DNA from: an uncultured Pseudomonadales bacterium
GTDB lineage: Bacteria > Pseudomonadota > Gammaproteobacteria > Pseudomonadales > Pseudohongiellaceae
Length of the DNA: 47,022 nt
Direction: 5' to 3'
Assembly: GCA_905478195.1 (NCBI GenBank)
Contig: CAJQHM010000049.1
Coordinates: 1-47,022 of the forward strand
Shown: piece by piece, positions 34,726 through 43,173 of the stretch
Numbering within the stretch: position 1 is the first letter of the stretch
Layout: every line of letters begins with the position of its first letter
The notes under the pieces: generated by a model
Database searches by the model: none
What the model was told of the DNA's origin: nothing
Seen by the model: the letters and a program-made list of their open reading frames with translations, nothing else
Program-made: the position numbers and the translations under genes

Positions 34726-36633
34726 TCAGCTGTAACTGCCTACTTCTTCGAGTACCTCCAACCACTGCTCCTCTGCCGCGTTTAGCTGCGACTTGAGTGC
34801 GCTTTGTTCCTGGATCAACGCGTGCAGTTCGGTCTTGTTCTCTTCCAGGTACATCGCCTCATCCGCCAGTGACGACTCGATTGTCACTAACCTCTTCTGC
34901 AACTTATCGATCTGCGTTTCCAGGCTCTTTTCCTTCTTCTTTAATGGCCCCAATTTCTCGCGGCGATCCGCAGCCTGTTGCCGCTTCTCTTTCTTGTCGA
35001 GCTTAGGCTTGGGAGCTGCAGACTTGGCATTCTTCGCCTGCGCCTCATTCTCTTCATAGGCCGCAAATGTCTGCGTGCTCAACCATTTTTCATAGTCTTT
35101 CAGATCACCCTTGAATTCGGCAAAGACGCCCTTGTGGATAGAGTAGAACTCATCGACGGTGTTCACTAATAGGTGGCGGTCATGCGACACCACAATCATT
35201 GCGCCCTGATATTGTTGCAAGGCCACCGTCAGCGCGTGACACATCTCCAGGTCCAGATGATTAGTAGGCTCATCGAGTAACAGAAGATTGGGTTTCTGCC
35301 ACGCTACCTTGGCTAAAGCGAGTCTCGCCTTTTCGCCGCCGGAGAAATTCTTGATAGTTGCATTCACCCGCGTGCCGCGAAAGTCGAAGCCACCTAGATA
35401 GTCTCTAATCTGCTGCTCCGTAGCATTACCCTCTTCCTTCTGTATGAGTTGTATCGGTGTTGCCTGCTGATCCAGCTCATCTACTTGATGCTGCGCGAAG
35501 TAACCGATCCTTAACTTCTTCGATCGAATGATATCTCCGTCTAGTTGCTGCATCTGCCTGGCAAGCACCTTCAACAGTGTGGACTTGCCACTGCCATTGA
35601 AACCTAACAGACCAAAACGAGATTCCGAACCAACACTGAGTTCTATTTTCTCGACTAGCGGCGCATCAAAACCAATGGACAGCGCATCCATCTGCATAAG
35701 ATAACTAGATGGCTCATCTATTTCTGGAAACTGAAAACGGAAAGGCGAATCTACATGTGCGGGAGCAATGTCCTGCATACGATCCAATTCTTTCAGCCGA
35801 CTCTGTGCCTGTTTCGCCTTTGTTGCCTTGGCCTTGAAGCGACGCACGAAACTTTCTATCTCGGATTTTCTTCGCTGCTGCTTTTCATATAATGCTTGTT
35901 GTAGCGCCATTCGTTCGGCACGCTGCCTCTCGTAGGAACTGTAGTTGCCTTTATAAACTTCCAGACCACCATTATCGAAGCTAATAACATTATTGATTAC
36001 CGAATCGAGGAAGGTGCGATCGTGGGAGATCAACAAGATAGTGCCCTGATAATTTTGTAGCCATTGCTCCAGCCAGACTGTCGCCTCCAAGTCTAGGTGG
36101 TTAGTAGGCTCATCCAGCATCAACAGATCGGATGGACACATCAGAGCGGCGGCGAGATTCAATCGAACGCGCCAGCCTCCGGAAAAACTACTAACCGGCT
36201 GATCGAACTCATCGACGGCGAAACCAAGGCCCGAAAGAAGCCTTTCCGCGCGATGGCTGATGTCATAGCCATCAATTTCTTCCAGTTTGCCGAAGAGCTC
36301 AGCGAGGCCAAGGTCATCGCCGTCGGCTTCTGCCTTTTGGATAGATTGTTCTAGCTGCCGGAATTCGTTATGCGCGTCCAGTATGAAATCAAGGGCACTG
36401 CGCTTGCTACCTGGGGTTTCCTGCGCCATCGATGAGCTGCGCAGCCCATTCGGCATCTCGATCTCTCCCTCTTCCAGAGCAATCTCACCACTGAGCGCAC
36501 GAAACAGGCTCGTCTTGCCACAGCCATTGCGGCCGATGATACCGGTGCGCTGGCCCTTGTGAATAACCACAGAGACGTTGCGCAGCAGAATCTGGCTGCC
36601 GCGCATCAGCATTATGTTATTTAGAGAAATCAT
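34726..36633 (-). CDS. yheS: ABC-F family ATPase, YheS type
   Basis: This 635-residue protein has two ABC cassettes with no membrane domain. Walker A sites are G-R-N-G-C-G-K-T-S and G-F-N-G-S-G-K-S-T; signatures are S-S-F-S-G-G-W-R-V-R-L and K-N-F-S-G-G-E-K-A-R-L; both Walker B sites read L-L-x-L-D-E-P-T-N-H-L-D. A linker (~240-290, rich in K/R/Q) and a C-terminal coiled coil (~540-630) match E. coli YheS (637 residues). ABC-F proteins bind the ribosomal E site and relieve certain stalled complexes. It is divergent from the two-component system. Confidence 0.92.
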   Translation of the reverse strand: MISLNNIMLMRGSQILLRNVSVVIHKGQRTGIIGRNGCGKTSLFRALSGEIALEEGEIEMPNGLRSSSMAQETPGSKRSALDFILDAHNEFRQLEQSIQKAEADGDDLGLAELFGKLEEIDGYDISHRAERLLSGLGFAVDEFDQPVSSFSGGWRVRLNLAAALMCPSDLLMLDEPTNHLDLEATVWLEQWLQNYQGTILLISHDRTFLDSVINNVISFDNGGLEVYKGNYSSYERQRAERMALQQALYEKQQRRKSEIESFVRRFKAKATKAKQAQSRLKELDRMQDIAPAHVDSPFRFQFPEIDEPSSYLMQMDALSIGFDAPLVEKIELSVGSESRFGLLGFNGSGKSTLLKVLARQMQQLDGDIIRSKKLRIGYFAQHQVDELDQQATPIQLIQKEEGNATEQQIRDYLGGFDFRGTRVNATIKNFSGGEKARLALAKVAWQKPNLLLLDEPTNHLDLEMCHALTVALQQYQGAMIVVSHDRHLLVNTVDEFYSIHKGVFAEFKGDLKDYEKWLSTQTFAAYEENEAQAKNAKSAAPKPKLDKKEKRQQAADRREKLGPLKKKEKSLETQIDKLQKRLVTIESSLADEAMYLEENKTELHALIQEQSALKSQLNAAEEQWLEVLEEVGSYS

Positions 36634-36819
36634 GAAGCCCGTGAATGTCTATTGAAAGCGTCTAGGGAAATAACGAAGCGGCACATAATACACTAGTTTC
36701 CATTCATTCTGGCGCTCTCGGGCCCCATCGGTGGCCGTAATCGACGAATCTGGGTATCAAGCCTATCCTATGAGGCCCGAGACTTGATCGGAGGTTCCCT
36801 TATTCGTACTATTGGGCCC

Positions 36820-36842
36820 TGCCTCTCTATTCAAGAGAGGCA
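36820..36842 (+). promoter_or_regulatory. 9-bp perfect hairpin in the leader of the response-regulator gene
   Basis: TGCCTCTCT (36820-36828) pairs perfectly with AGAGAGGCA (36834-36842) around ATTCA. GGCC (36815-36818) can pair further out with GGCC (36848-36851). It lies 19 nt before the start codon. A candidate promoter, TTGATC (36784) with TACTAT (36807) at 17 nt, would start transcription close to the hairpin's 5' side. Its role is unknown; mRNA stability or translation control is possible. Confidence 0.4.
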
Positions 36843-36861
36843 ATGCAGGCCGGAAACGATA

Positions 36862-37560
36862 ATGAAACAAATATTGATCATTGATGACGACGAGAAGTTA
36901 GGCCAGCTGCTAACTCAGTATCTTGAGAGATACGACATGCAGGCTCATGTCGCAATGACACCAAGTAAGGGGTTTGAGTTATTGAAGAAGGTGAAGCCGG
37001 ACCTTCTGATTCTTGATGTGATGCTGCCGGAGAAAGACGGGTTTGAGATATGCAGAGAGATCCGGGCCAAGTCCTCCATTTTCGGGCAACTGCCAATCTT
37101 AATGCTGACCGCACACGCCGAGGTTACCGATCGCATCGTTGGTCTTGAACTGGGTGCGGATGACTACCTGCCAAAACCCTTCGAGCCTCGCGAACTGGTT
37201 GCGAGAATCCACAATATCCTGCGCCGCAGCAGTGATGACAATAGCCTGCGCGACATCAAGAACATCAATGGCCTCGAAGTCGACTCCTCGCGTCGGGAAG
37301 TTAAACTCGATTCTGAGGTTCTAGACCTCACCACAATGGAATATGAGCTGCTAATTCTTTTCATGCAGTTCCCGAACAAGACATTCACCCGCGATGAGTT
37401 GATGAACCGACTCCGCGGGATAGATGCCGAACTCTTTTCGAGAGCAGTAGACACTCTGGTTAGCCGCTTGCGACACAAGTTAAATGACACATCGAAAACA
37501 CCACGGTTTATTAAAACTGTGTGGGGTCGTGGTTATACTTTTGTCGGCGAGCAAATATGA
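36862..37560 (+). CDS. OmpR/PhoB-family response regulator
   Basis: This 232-residue protein has an N-terminal receiver with the acidic pair in I-D-D-D, phospho-acceptor D52 (L-L-I-L-D-V-M-L-P) and K in L-P-K-P-F, and a C-terminal winged helix (D-L-T-T-M-E-Y-E-L-L, S-R-A-V-D-T-L-V-S-R-L-R-H-K, F-I-K-T-V-W-G-R-G-Y-T-F). ATG 36862 directly precedes the K-Q-I-L-I-I-D-D-D strand; the longer upstream frame (from TTG 36784) crosses the leader hairpin and is not conserved in type. It resembles CpxR/RstA. The kinase gene overlaps by 4 nt (ATGA). Confidence 0.92.
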   Translation: MKQILIIDDDEKLGQLLTQYLERYDMQAHVAMTPSKGFELLKKVKPDLLILDVMLPEKDGFEICREIRAKSSIFGQLPILMLTAHAEVTDRIVGLELGADDYLPKPFEPRELVARIHNILRRSSDDNSLRDIKNINGLEVDSSRREVKLDSEVLDLTTMEYELLILFMQFPNKTFTRDELMNRLRGIDAELFSRAVDTLVSRLRHKLNDTSKTPRFIKTVWGRGYTFVGEQI

Positions 37561-38888
37561 CCACACTGGTTCAGGTTGTCAGGCGATCGCTGTTCGTTCG
37601 CCTGCTGCTTATATTTGGAATTACAGTAATTCTATTTTTCGCCATCTTCTCTATCTCGTTGCGTACTGTTAACCAGAACAACAATACTATTGATGCCATT
37701 CCTGACTTCTTCACCCGCAACATCGAATCAATCATCGAGGATATAGGCACGCCTCCAAATCTGAATAACGCCATGCGCCTTGCCGATGAGCTGGAATGGA
37801 GTATTGCGATCAACAATCCGATCATGCGCTGGAGCTCTGACAACGAATATCGCTTACCTGTAGAACAGTCCGTATTCAATCGAACACTTACTTCCGACGC
37901 CGAAGTTCGTTCGATCGATAACGAAGATATCATCATGGTTCAGCGCGGTGGTTACGACTTCTATCTGTATCAACGATCGCTCAGTGAAAACAACTCGAAC
38001 TACATAGTCCTCTATGTCGGCGTCGCACTGGCAAGTATTGTTCTGTTTCTCAACTACTTCATGGTAAATCGTCTGCTCGATCCGGTGCGCATGCTAAGAA
38101 AAGGAGCAGAGCGGATTCGCCTGGGCGAGCTCAACTTTCGGGTGAAGGGCAATCGACAGGATGAACTGGGGGAACTCACCGAGAGCATCAATCACATGGC
38201 GGATTCCCTGCAATCGATGTTGGAGGCGAAGCGGCAACTATTACTCGCCATAAGCCATGAATTGCGCACCCCTATTACCAGAGCCAAACTGCGTCTCGAG
38301 TTCATGCCGGAAAGTGATGAGAAGGATCAGCTCAAAGAAGACATTCAAGAAATAGAACAGCTGATCACCGATCTTATCGAGGCCGAGCGACTCAACGAAG
38401 AACACGCCGTGCTTACTGCCGAACCCACACCCCTTGCAGCGTTCGTCGAAGGAGTCTGCGAACAGTTCGAGAGTTATCCCGGCGGCCTCGAATTGGAACT
38501 ACCCGATGAGGACCGCGAGTTCATCATCGATAATCTGCGCGTTAGACTGCTGATTACGAACCTAGTCAACAACGCCATACGCCATGGCGAGAGCAACCCT
38601 ATAATTGTTCGTGTTAGCTTCAATGGTGAATTTGCCCACCTGGAAGTGGAAGACCACGGCGAGGGTATAGCGGCAGAACACCTGACACATATTTGCGAAC
38701 CCTTCTATCGCGCCGACAGCGCCAGACAGAGAAATACCGGCGGTTTCGGGCTGGGCCTCTATCTGTGCCGCCTGATCGCACAGGCGCACGGCGGAGAGTT
38801 AATCATAGAGAGTCAGCTTGGCAAAGGCACTCACATCAAGGTGAAACTACCACCGCACCCACCTCGGGAAGAAGCGGCAGAGGAATAG
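37557..38888 (+). CDS. sensor histidine kinase, CpxA/RstB-like
   Basis: This 443-residue protein starts at ATG 37557, overlapping the regulator's stop (ATGA), so the pair is translationally coupled. It has a first membrane helix at ~12-35, a periplasmic domain of about 120 residues, a second helix at ~155-175, a HAMP domain (R-L-L-D-P-V-R-M-L-R-K-G-A), the H-box L-A-I-S-H-E-L-R-T-P, N-box N-L-V-N-N-A-I-R-H-G, and D-H-G-E-G-I and G-F-G-L-G-L-Y ATP-binding boxes. The signal is unknown; the resemblance to CpxA suggests envelope stress, and the neighbouring HtrA-like gene would be a natural target (inference). Confidence 0.92.
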   Translation: MTTLVQVVRRSLFVRLLLIFGITVILFFAIFSISLRTVNQNNNTIDAIPDFFTRNIESIIEDIGTPPNLNNAMRLADELEWSIAINNPIMRWSSDNEYRLPVEQSVFNRTLTSDAEVRSIDNEDIIMVQRGGYDFYLYQRSLSENNSNYIVLYVGVALASIVLFLNYFMVNRLLDPVRMLRKGAERIRLGELNFRVKGNRQDELGELTESINHMADSLQSMLEAKRQLLLAISHELRTPITRAKLRLEFMPESDEKDQLKEDIQEIEQLITDLIEAERLNEEHAVLTAEPTPLAAFVEGVCEQFESYPGGLELELPDEDREFIIDNLRVRLLITNLVNNAIRHGESNPIIVRVSFNGEFAHLEVEDHGEGIAAEHLTHICEPFYRADSARQRNTGGFGLGLYLCRLIAQAHGGELIIESQLGKGTHIKVKLPPHPPREEAAEE

Positions 38889-38917
38889 CGCCCGTAATGA
38901 CGCTATTCCGGCCGGGC

Positions 38918-40876
38918 CTAGGCTCGTGTAAGCTTGCGACGCTGCGCTCTAACGTAGCTCAATAGCAAAGCCAGAATACTCAGAATCACTGGAATCAATG
39001 CCGTGTTGATCAACTTAAGATTCGACCCAAGCTGTTCTATATCTTCAGTCAACTGATATTGCACGTCGCGAAGACTACGGCGAGTCGCCAGCATTTCTTC
39101 GTTGAAGCGGTCGACCTCACTCTGAATCTCTGGTGTTACCTGCCCGATCAAATCGCCACTCTCGTCTTGATTTAACTCGGCAAGTGCCGCCTCAGTCTCG
39201 GCAAGCCGCTCGAGAAGCTCGGCCTCTTCTACACGCAGACGGTCATCCGCCTGCCGCTGCAATTGAATCACGCGAGTGAATGGACGGGAGTAAGTACCGC
39301 GGCTTCTAATACCAGATAGATCTGCCCCACCACTTAAGTTATCTAACGCATTAATAACCATATCGCCATTGTTAGAAAAAGGCTGCGGTATACGCTGACC
39401 CATAAACTGAGTAACACGCACCCACATCCTATCGCTCAACATATCCGTATCTGCGAACACCAGAATGTTTACCTCGCCGTTTGAGCTAGTTAGATGCTCG
39501 GCGACTGGCGCATCTTCAACAGGATCCTCTGCAACGATTTCCCTGTCGGCCTCTTCCTCCTCTGCGGAGACTTCGACTTCTTCGATAGGCCTGCCGTCGG
39601 GAAAAGCCGTCTCTATCACTCCGCTCACTCGCGCAGCGATGGTAAAGCTTCTATCTTCGGAGACGAACTCATCGAATAGCACCGAAGGGTCGGTAACATC
39701 TTCGAGCAGACCGGCATCCATTAACATCGCATCACTGGATGAAACCATCAGCGGCTCGAATCTGGTTGTCGATCCCTGCGCCTGACTGATTACTCCTGGG
39801 GATGAGAGATTAATATTTTCAAGACGACTGGTAACGATATCATTCTGGGTCAAAAAATTTCTCTGCACACCTAACATGCCCAGATGAGCGATAGGACGTT
39901 GACCCTGACCCATCGAAACACGCAGAGCGAGTTCGTTATCGGTAAGTACCTTGTCAGAAGAAAATTCTATTCCCCAGGCTTCCAATAGACCGGGTAATTC
40001 GGATCTCATGCCTGCGGGGATTAGATTGCCCTGCCGGGAACGACTCACCATAGAATCTGCACTCGGATCCAGAAACAACATCGTCTTTCCGCCACGCATC
40101 ATAAACTGATCGATGGCGTAGAGCATCTGTTCAGAAAGACCCTCGGGATGAACGATCATCAATATATCGATCTCTTCGTCGATTTCTGCGGCAGTAAGGT
40201 CTACGCGCTGCACGGCATAGAGTTGGCGAATGATATCCATGATCATCCACTGCTGCGTTGCCTGCCCCGCGATGGGATCGAAGCCACCGTCGATATCTAA
40301 TTGCGTAACAAGTCCCACGACCTGCAGGTCAGGGTTGTTCACCTTGCTGATAAGCTTCATGAATTCGTATTCGAGAAACTGCTCCTGATCTGGCCGAATC
40401 AACGGGAGGGTCTCCGCCGCACGTCCCAGTGCGGGATTGACTGCGGCGCCCTCTTCCTGAGCCGCCACCAGCCCGAAGTAGATAGCCTGGCCACCCTGAC
40501 TCACGGGGACCGCCTGTATGCCAAATTCGGTGGCAAGATCCTCATCCTCAGAGAAGGGTTCCGGGTCAATGACACTGAAACTGAGACGCCCGTTGCTGGC
40601 GAGTACGATTTCTCGCAGTAACTCCTGCACGCGCGTGCCATAGCTTCGTATTTGCGGTATATCCTCTGTCGCGCTCTCCGAATAAAAAAACATGAGTTCG
40701 ATAGGCGTCTGCAGGTTGGAAACGATATTGCGTGTGCCATCTGACAATGAATAGAGGTTGTCTTCGGTTAAATCGATTCGCAGGCTCGGTAATGAGCTGA
40801 TAAGGGCTACCGCAACTATTGTAGCAACCGCGATCACGGCTATACCGGCTTTGGAAAATAGGAATTTAATATTCAT
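38918..40876 (-). CDS. GldG-like ABC-exporter auxiliary protein
   Basis: This 652-residue protein starts at ATG 40876, eight bases after AGGAG. It has one N-terminal and one C-terminal membrane helix with a large extracytoplasmic part between. The N-terminal L-T-E-D-N-L-Y-S-L-S-D-G-T-R-N-I and F-F-Y-S-E motifs are typical of GldG/ABC_transp_aux (PF09822). A glutamate-rich stretch (~435-465) and a coiled coil (~555-620) precede the last helix. It is the third gene of an ATPase-permease-GldG operon. In Bacteroidetes the homologues support gliding; in gammaproteobacteria the exported substrate is unknown. Confidence 0.82.
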   Translation of the reverse strand: MNIKFLFSKAGIAVIAVATIVAVALISSLPSLRIDLTEDNLYSLSDGTRNIVSNLQTPIELMFFYSESATEDIPQIRSYGTRVQELLREIVLASNGRLSFSVIDPEPFSEDEDLATEFGIQAVPVSQGGQAIYFGLVAAQEEGAAVNPALGRAAETLPLIRPDQEQFLEYEFMKLISKVNNPDLQVVGLVTQLDIDGGFDPIAGQATQQWMIMDIIRQLYAVQRVDLTAAEIDEEIDILMIVHPEGLSEQMLYAIDQFMMRGGKTMLFLDPSADSMVSRSRQGNLIPAGMRSELPGLLEAWGIEFSSDKVLTDNELALRVSMGQGQRPIAHLGMLGVQRNFLTQNDIVTSRLENINLSSPGVISQAQGSTTRFEPLMVSSSDAMLMDAGLLEDVTDPSVLFDEFVSEDRSFTIAARVSGVIETAFPDGRPIEEVEVSAEEEEADREIVAEDPVEDAPVAEHLTSSNGEVNILVFADTDMLSDRMWVRVTQFMGQRIPQPFSNNGDMVINALDNLSGGADLSGIRSRGTYSRPFTRVIQLQRQADDRLRVEEAELLERLAETEAALAELNQDESGDLIGQVTPEIQSEVDRFNEEMLATRRSLRDVQYQLTEDIEQLGSNLKLINTALIPVILSILALLLSYVRAQRRKLTRA

Positions 40877-40890
40877 CAAAGCACTCCTTC

Positions 40891-41625
40891 TTAGTTTGCT
40901 TTTTTCATTTCGATGACAACCGCACTGGCGAGAAGCCAGGCAGCGATGAACACGCTAAAGAACAGGAAATCACGAATATCCAGAACTCCTTTAGCAATCG
41001 AATCGAAGTGTGTGAGAAAACCCATAGCGGAGAACGCATCCACAAAAAACTGTGGAATCCACGCGGGGAAGGCATTGAGAAGTATGGGCGAACCCATAAT
41101 GACGAAGATAAAACAGATACTCACAGTCAGGATAAAGGCGATGACTGAATTCTTCGTACAGGCCGACATACAGGAACCGATGGAGAGGAAGCCGCCGGCC
41201 ATGAACCAGCTTCCCAGATAGGCAGCGAAGATTACGCCATTATCGGGGTCGCCCAGATAGTTCACCGTCAACCAGATTGGAAAGGTAAGCAGCAGAGCAA
41301 TCCCAATTAACGCCCAGGCCGCCAGAAATTTTCCAAGAACGGCATCGGCCAACCGAACCGGCAGTGTAAGTAGCAACTCGATAGTTCCGGTCTTGCGCTC
41401 ATCCGCCCATAATGTCATCGCTATCGCCGGGATCATAAAGAGATACAGCCAGGGATGAAAACTAAAGAACGGCAGCAGGTCGGCTTGACCTCGCGCGTAG
41501 AAACCACCTAGATCGAATGTAAAAATACCATTCGATATTAGGAAGATAACTATGAAGATATAGGCAAGCGGAGTCGCAAAATAGCTTAGTAATTCGCGCT
41601 TGAAGATAATCGGTAGGGTTCCCAT
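40891..41625 (-). CDS. ABC-2 type permease, GldF-like
   Basis: This 244-residue protein has six predicted membrane helices. The motif W-A-D-E-R-K-T-G-T-I-E-L-L-L-T-L-P-V, typical of ABC-2 permeases coupled to GldA-like ATPases, is at ~73-90. Its start codon shares one base with the stop of the ATPase gene (TAATG), and it is followed 14 nt later by the GldG-like gene. With the ATPase it would form the transport core. Confidence 0.88.
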   Translation of the reverse strand: MGTLPIIFKRELLSYFATPLAYIFIVIFLISNGIFTFDLGGFYARGQADLLPFFSFHPWLYLFMIPAIAMTLWADERKTGTIELLLTLPVRLADAVLGKFLAAWALIGIALLLTFPIWLTVNYLGDPDNGVIFAAYLGSWFMAGGFLSIGSCMSACTKNSVIAFILTVSICFIFVIMGSPILLNAFPAWIPQFFVDAFSAMGFLTHFDSIAKGVLDIRDFLFFSVFIAAWLLASAVVIEMKKAN

Positions 41626-42560
41626 TACTGCGCTCCTTGTGTCTGCTGCGTCACGGTTCTAAATACATCTTCAAGTTGGCCACGACTGACATGAAACTCG
41701 GTAACCGGCCAGTGCTTAGCCTGGGCGATTTCGGATACCTGAGAAAATATTGACTTGCCATCACTGGCGAGAATGCGAAAGACCATCTCGTCCTCGCCGT
41801 CCTTCTCTACCTCGCTCACCTCACTAAGACCCGAAAGGTCAGCAGCCAAATCATAGTCCTCGCTTAGACGGACACTCACAGCCTGATGATACTTCGAACG
41901 CGACTCAAGCTCGGCCGGTGTGCCATCAGCTACGATTCTGCCCTGCGCGATGATTATGGCACGACTACAGACCGCGGTAACCTCTTCGAGGATATGGGTC
42001 GAGATGATGACGATCTTGTCGCGCGCAAGATTTTTAATGAGCTCGCGAACATGGTGTTTCTGATTTGGGTCGAGGCCGTCGGTCGGTTCGTCCAGGATTA
42101 GCACCTTGGGATCGTGCATGATTGCCTGCGCCAGACCTACCCGTCGCTTAAAACCCTTGGACAGCGTCTCAATAGTCTGTTGGCTAACAGAATTAAGCTC
42201 TACCTCATCCAACACATGCTGCACGCGTTGACTAATTTCTTCTCCTCTAAAGCCTCTAACCTGAGCGACGAAGTTGAGAAACTCCAAGGTAGTCATGTCG
42301 CCATAGGAGGGAGCTCCCTCCGGCAGATAGCCCATGAGCGACTTGGCCTCGATTGGGTTCTCGCTGATATCGAAACCGTCAATACTTACCGTGCCATGGC
42401 TAGCAGAAAGGAAACCAGTGATTAGCTTCATAGTCGTGGACTTACCGGCGCCGTTGGGACCGAGAAAGCCGAGGACCTCACCTTCCTTCACGGTGAAGGT
42501 CAGGTCGTCAATGGCGGTAAACTGGTCGAAGTTTTTTGTTAAATTAGTAATTTCAATCAT
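41625..42560 (-). CDS. ABC transporter ATP-binding protein, GldA-like
   Basis: This 311-residue protein has Walker A G-P-N-G-A-G-K-S-T, signature L-S-K-G-F-K-R-R-V-G-L-A-Q and Walker B V-L-I-L-D-E-P-T-D-G-L-D-P-N-Q, followed by the H-loop I-I-S-T-H-I-L-E-E-V. A C-terminal extension of about 80 residues is usual for exporter ATPases of this group. It is the first gene of the ATPase-permease-GldG operon. Confidence 0.9.
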   Translation of the reverse strand: MIEITNLTKNFDQFTAIDDLTFTVKEGEVLGFLGPNGAGKSTTMKLITGFLSASHGTVSIDGFDISENPIEAKSLMGYLPEGAPSYGDMTTLEFLNFVAQVRGFRGEEISQRVQHVLDEVELNSVSQQTIETLSKGFKRRVGLAQAIMHDPKVLILDEPTDGLDPNQKHHVRELIKNLARDKIVIISTHILEEVTAVCSRAIIIAQGRIVADGTPAELESRSKYHQAVSVRLSEDYDLAADLSGLSEVSEVEKDGEDEMVFRILASDGKSIFSQVSEIAQAKHWPVTEFHVSRGQLEDVFRTVTQQTQGAQ

Positions 42561-42682
42561 CTGCTTTCAGACCCTGAGTTTGTTGCATTCTAAGTGTGTT
42601 TTGCAGGAGTAGCTGCAATGCTTTACGGCCTATCCGCAGCTCTCATTGAGATTGCAGTGAAATGCCGCAAAATGTGATGGGC

Positions 42683-42709
42683 AAATATAGGCACGTTGCC
42701 TCTATTTTT
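42683..42709 (+). terminator. terminator-like hairpin with T-tract, no gene assigned
   Basis: Arms 42683-42693 and 42697-42707 pair with one mismatch around CGT, and T's run to 42709. On the plus strand it resembles an intrinsic terminator, yet no plus-strand gene precedes it; it could end an antisense or leader transcript from the exporter side. Confidence 0.35.
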
Positions 42710-42943
42710 CAAGGCTGGAAGGTCCAAACCGGACTATACACAGGATAAAAAGTAAATCGATGAAAGACTGCCGTGTCAGTTTGCCTGTCGCATGCGAATT
42801 TCAAAACAGTGGTAGATCGCCAGGGGATTGGAAAACAGAAAACGAGTAATTTAGACTAAGCAGGCAATACTCCAACCGGACACTAGCCATGCAGACCCCT
42901 GCCTTGACGGGAATTTAGTCTGTGTTTCTAGTAGCGCTGGCGT

Positions 42944-42949
42944 TATAAT
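42944..42949 (+). promoter_or_regulatory. -10 element of the lptM-lysA-dapF operon
   Basis: A perfect TATAAT lies 36 nt before the lptM start. The -35 is poor (TGTGTT at 42921 with a 17-nt spacer); TTGACG at 42904 is too far away to pair with it. Confidence 0.4.
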
Positions 42950-42985
42950 CGCGACTTTCCGGCTAATCCGATACCGATACGCCCA

Positions 42986-43129
42986 ATGAAAATTCAAATC
43001 AACAGACTCTTTGCCCTTCTAGCACTAATAGGCCTGACGCTAAGCCTTAGCTATTGTGGACAGAAAGGCGGTCTTACTCGCCCCGAACCGTCAGCGTTCA
43101 CTGCCTCGAATTTCGTCTCGGGCAAATAG
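42986..43129 (+). CDS. lptM: LptM-type small lipoprotein
   Basis: This 47-residue protein has K-I-Q-I-N-R, a hydrophobic core, L-S-Y-C24 then G-Q-K-G-G-L-T-R-P-E. The Cys followed by G-x-K-G-x-L, short length and location directly before lysA-dapF identify the LptM (YifL, Pseudomonas LppL) lipoprotein, which assists maturation of the LptD/E lipopolysaccharide translocon. The lipobox is unusual in having Tyr at position -1, where Gly, Ala or Ser is usual, so lipidation is likely but not certain. After it a 6-bp G/C hairpin (43135-43150) precedes lysA. Confidence 0.72.
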   Translation: MKIQINRLFALLALIGLTLSLSYCGQKGGLTRPEPSAFTASNFVSGK

Positions 43130-43173
43130 CTCATAGGGCCCTGCGGCCCTCATAAAATGGACTCCAACTACGA

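Larger units (their letters stand above)
42561..42985. other. divergent intergenic region between the ABC exporter and lptM
   Basis: This 425-nt region has no recognised gene. It holds a hairpin with a T-tract (42683-42709) and the lptM -10 element (42944-42949), listed separately. The exporter promoter on the minus strand was not identified. Confidence 0.5.
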
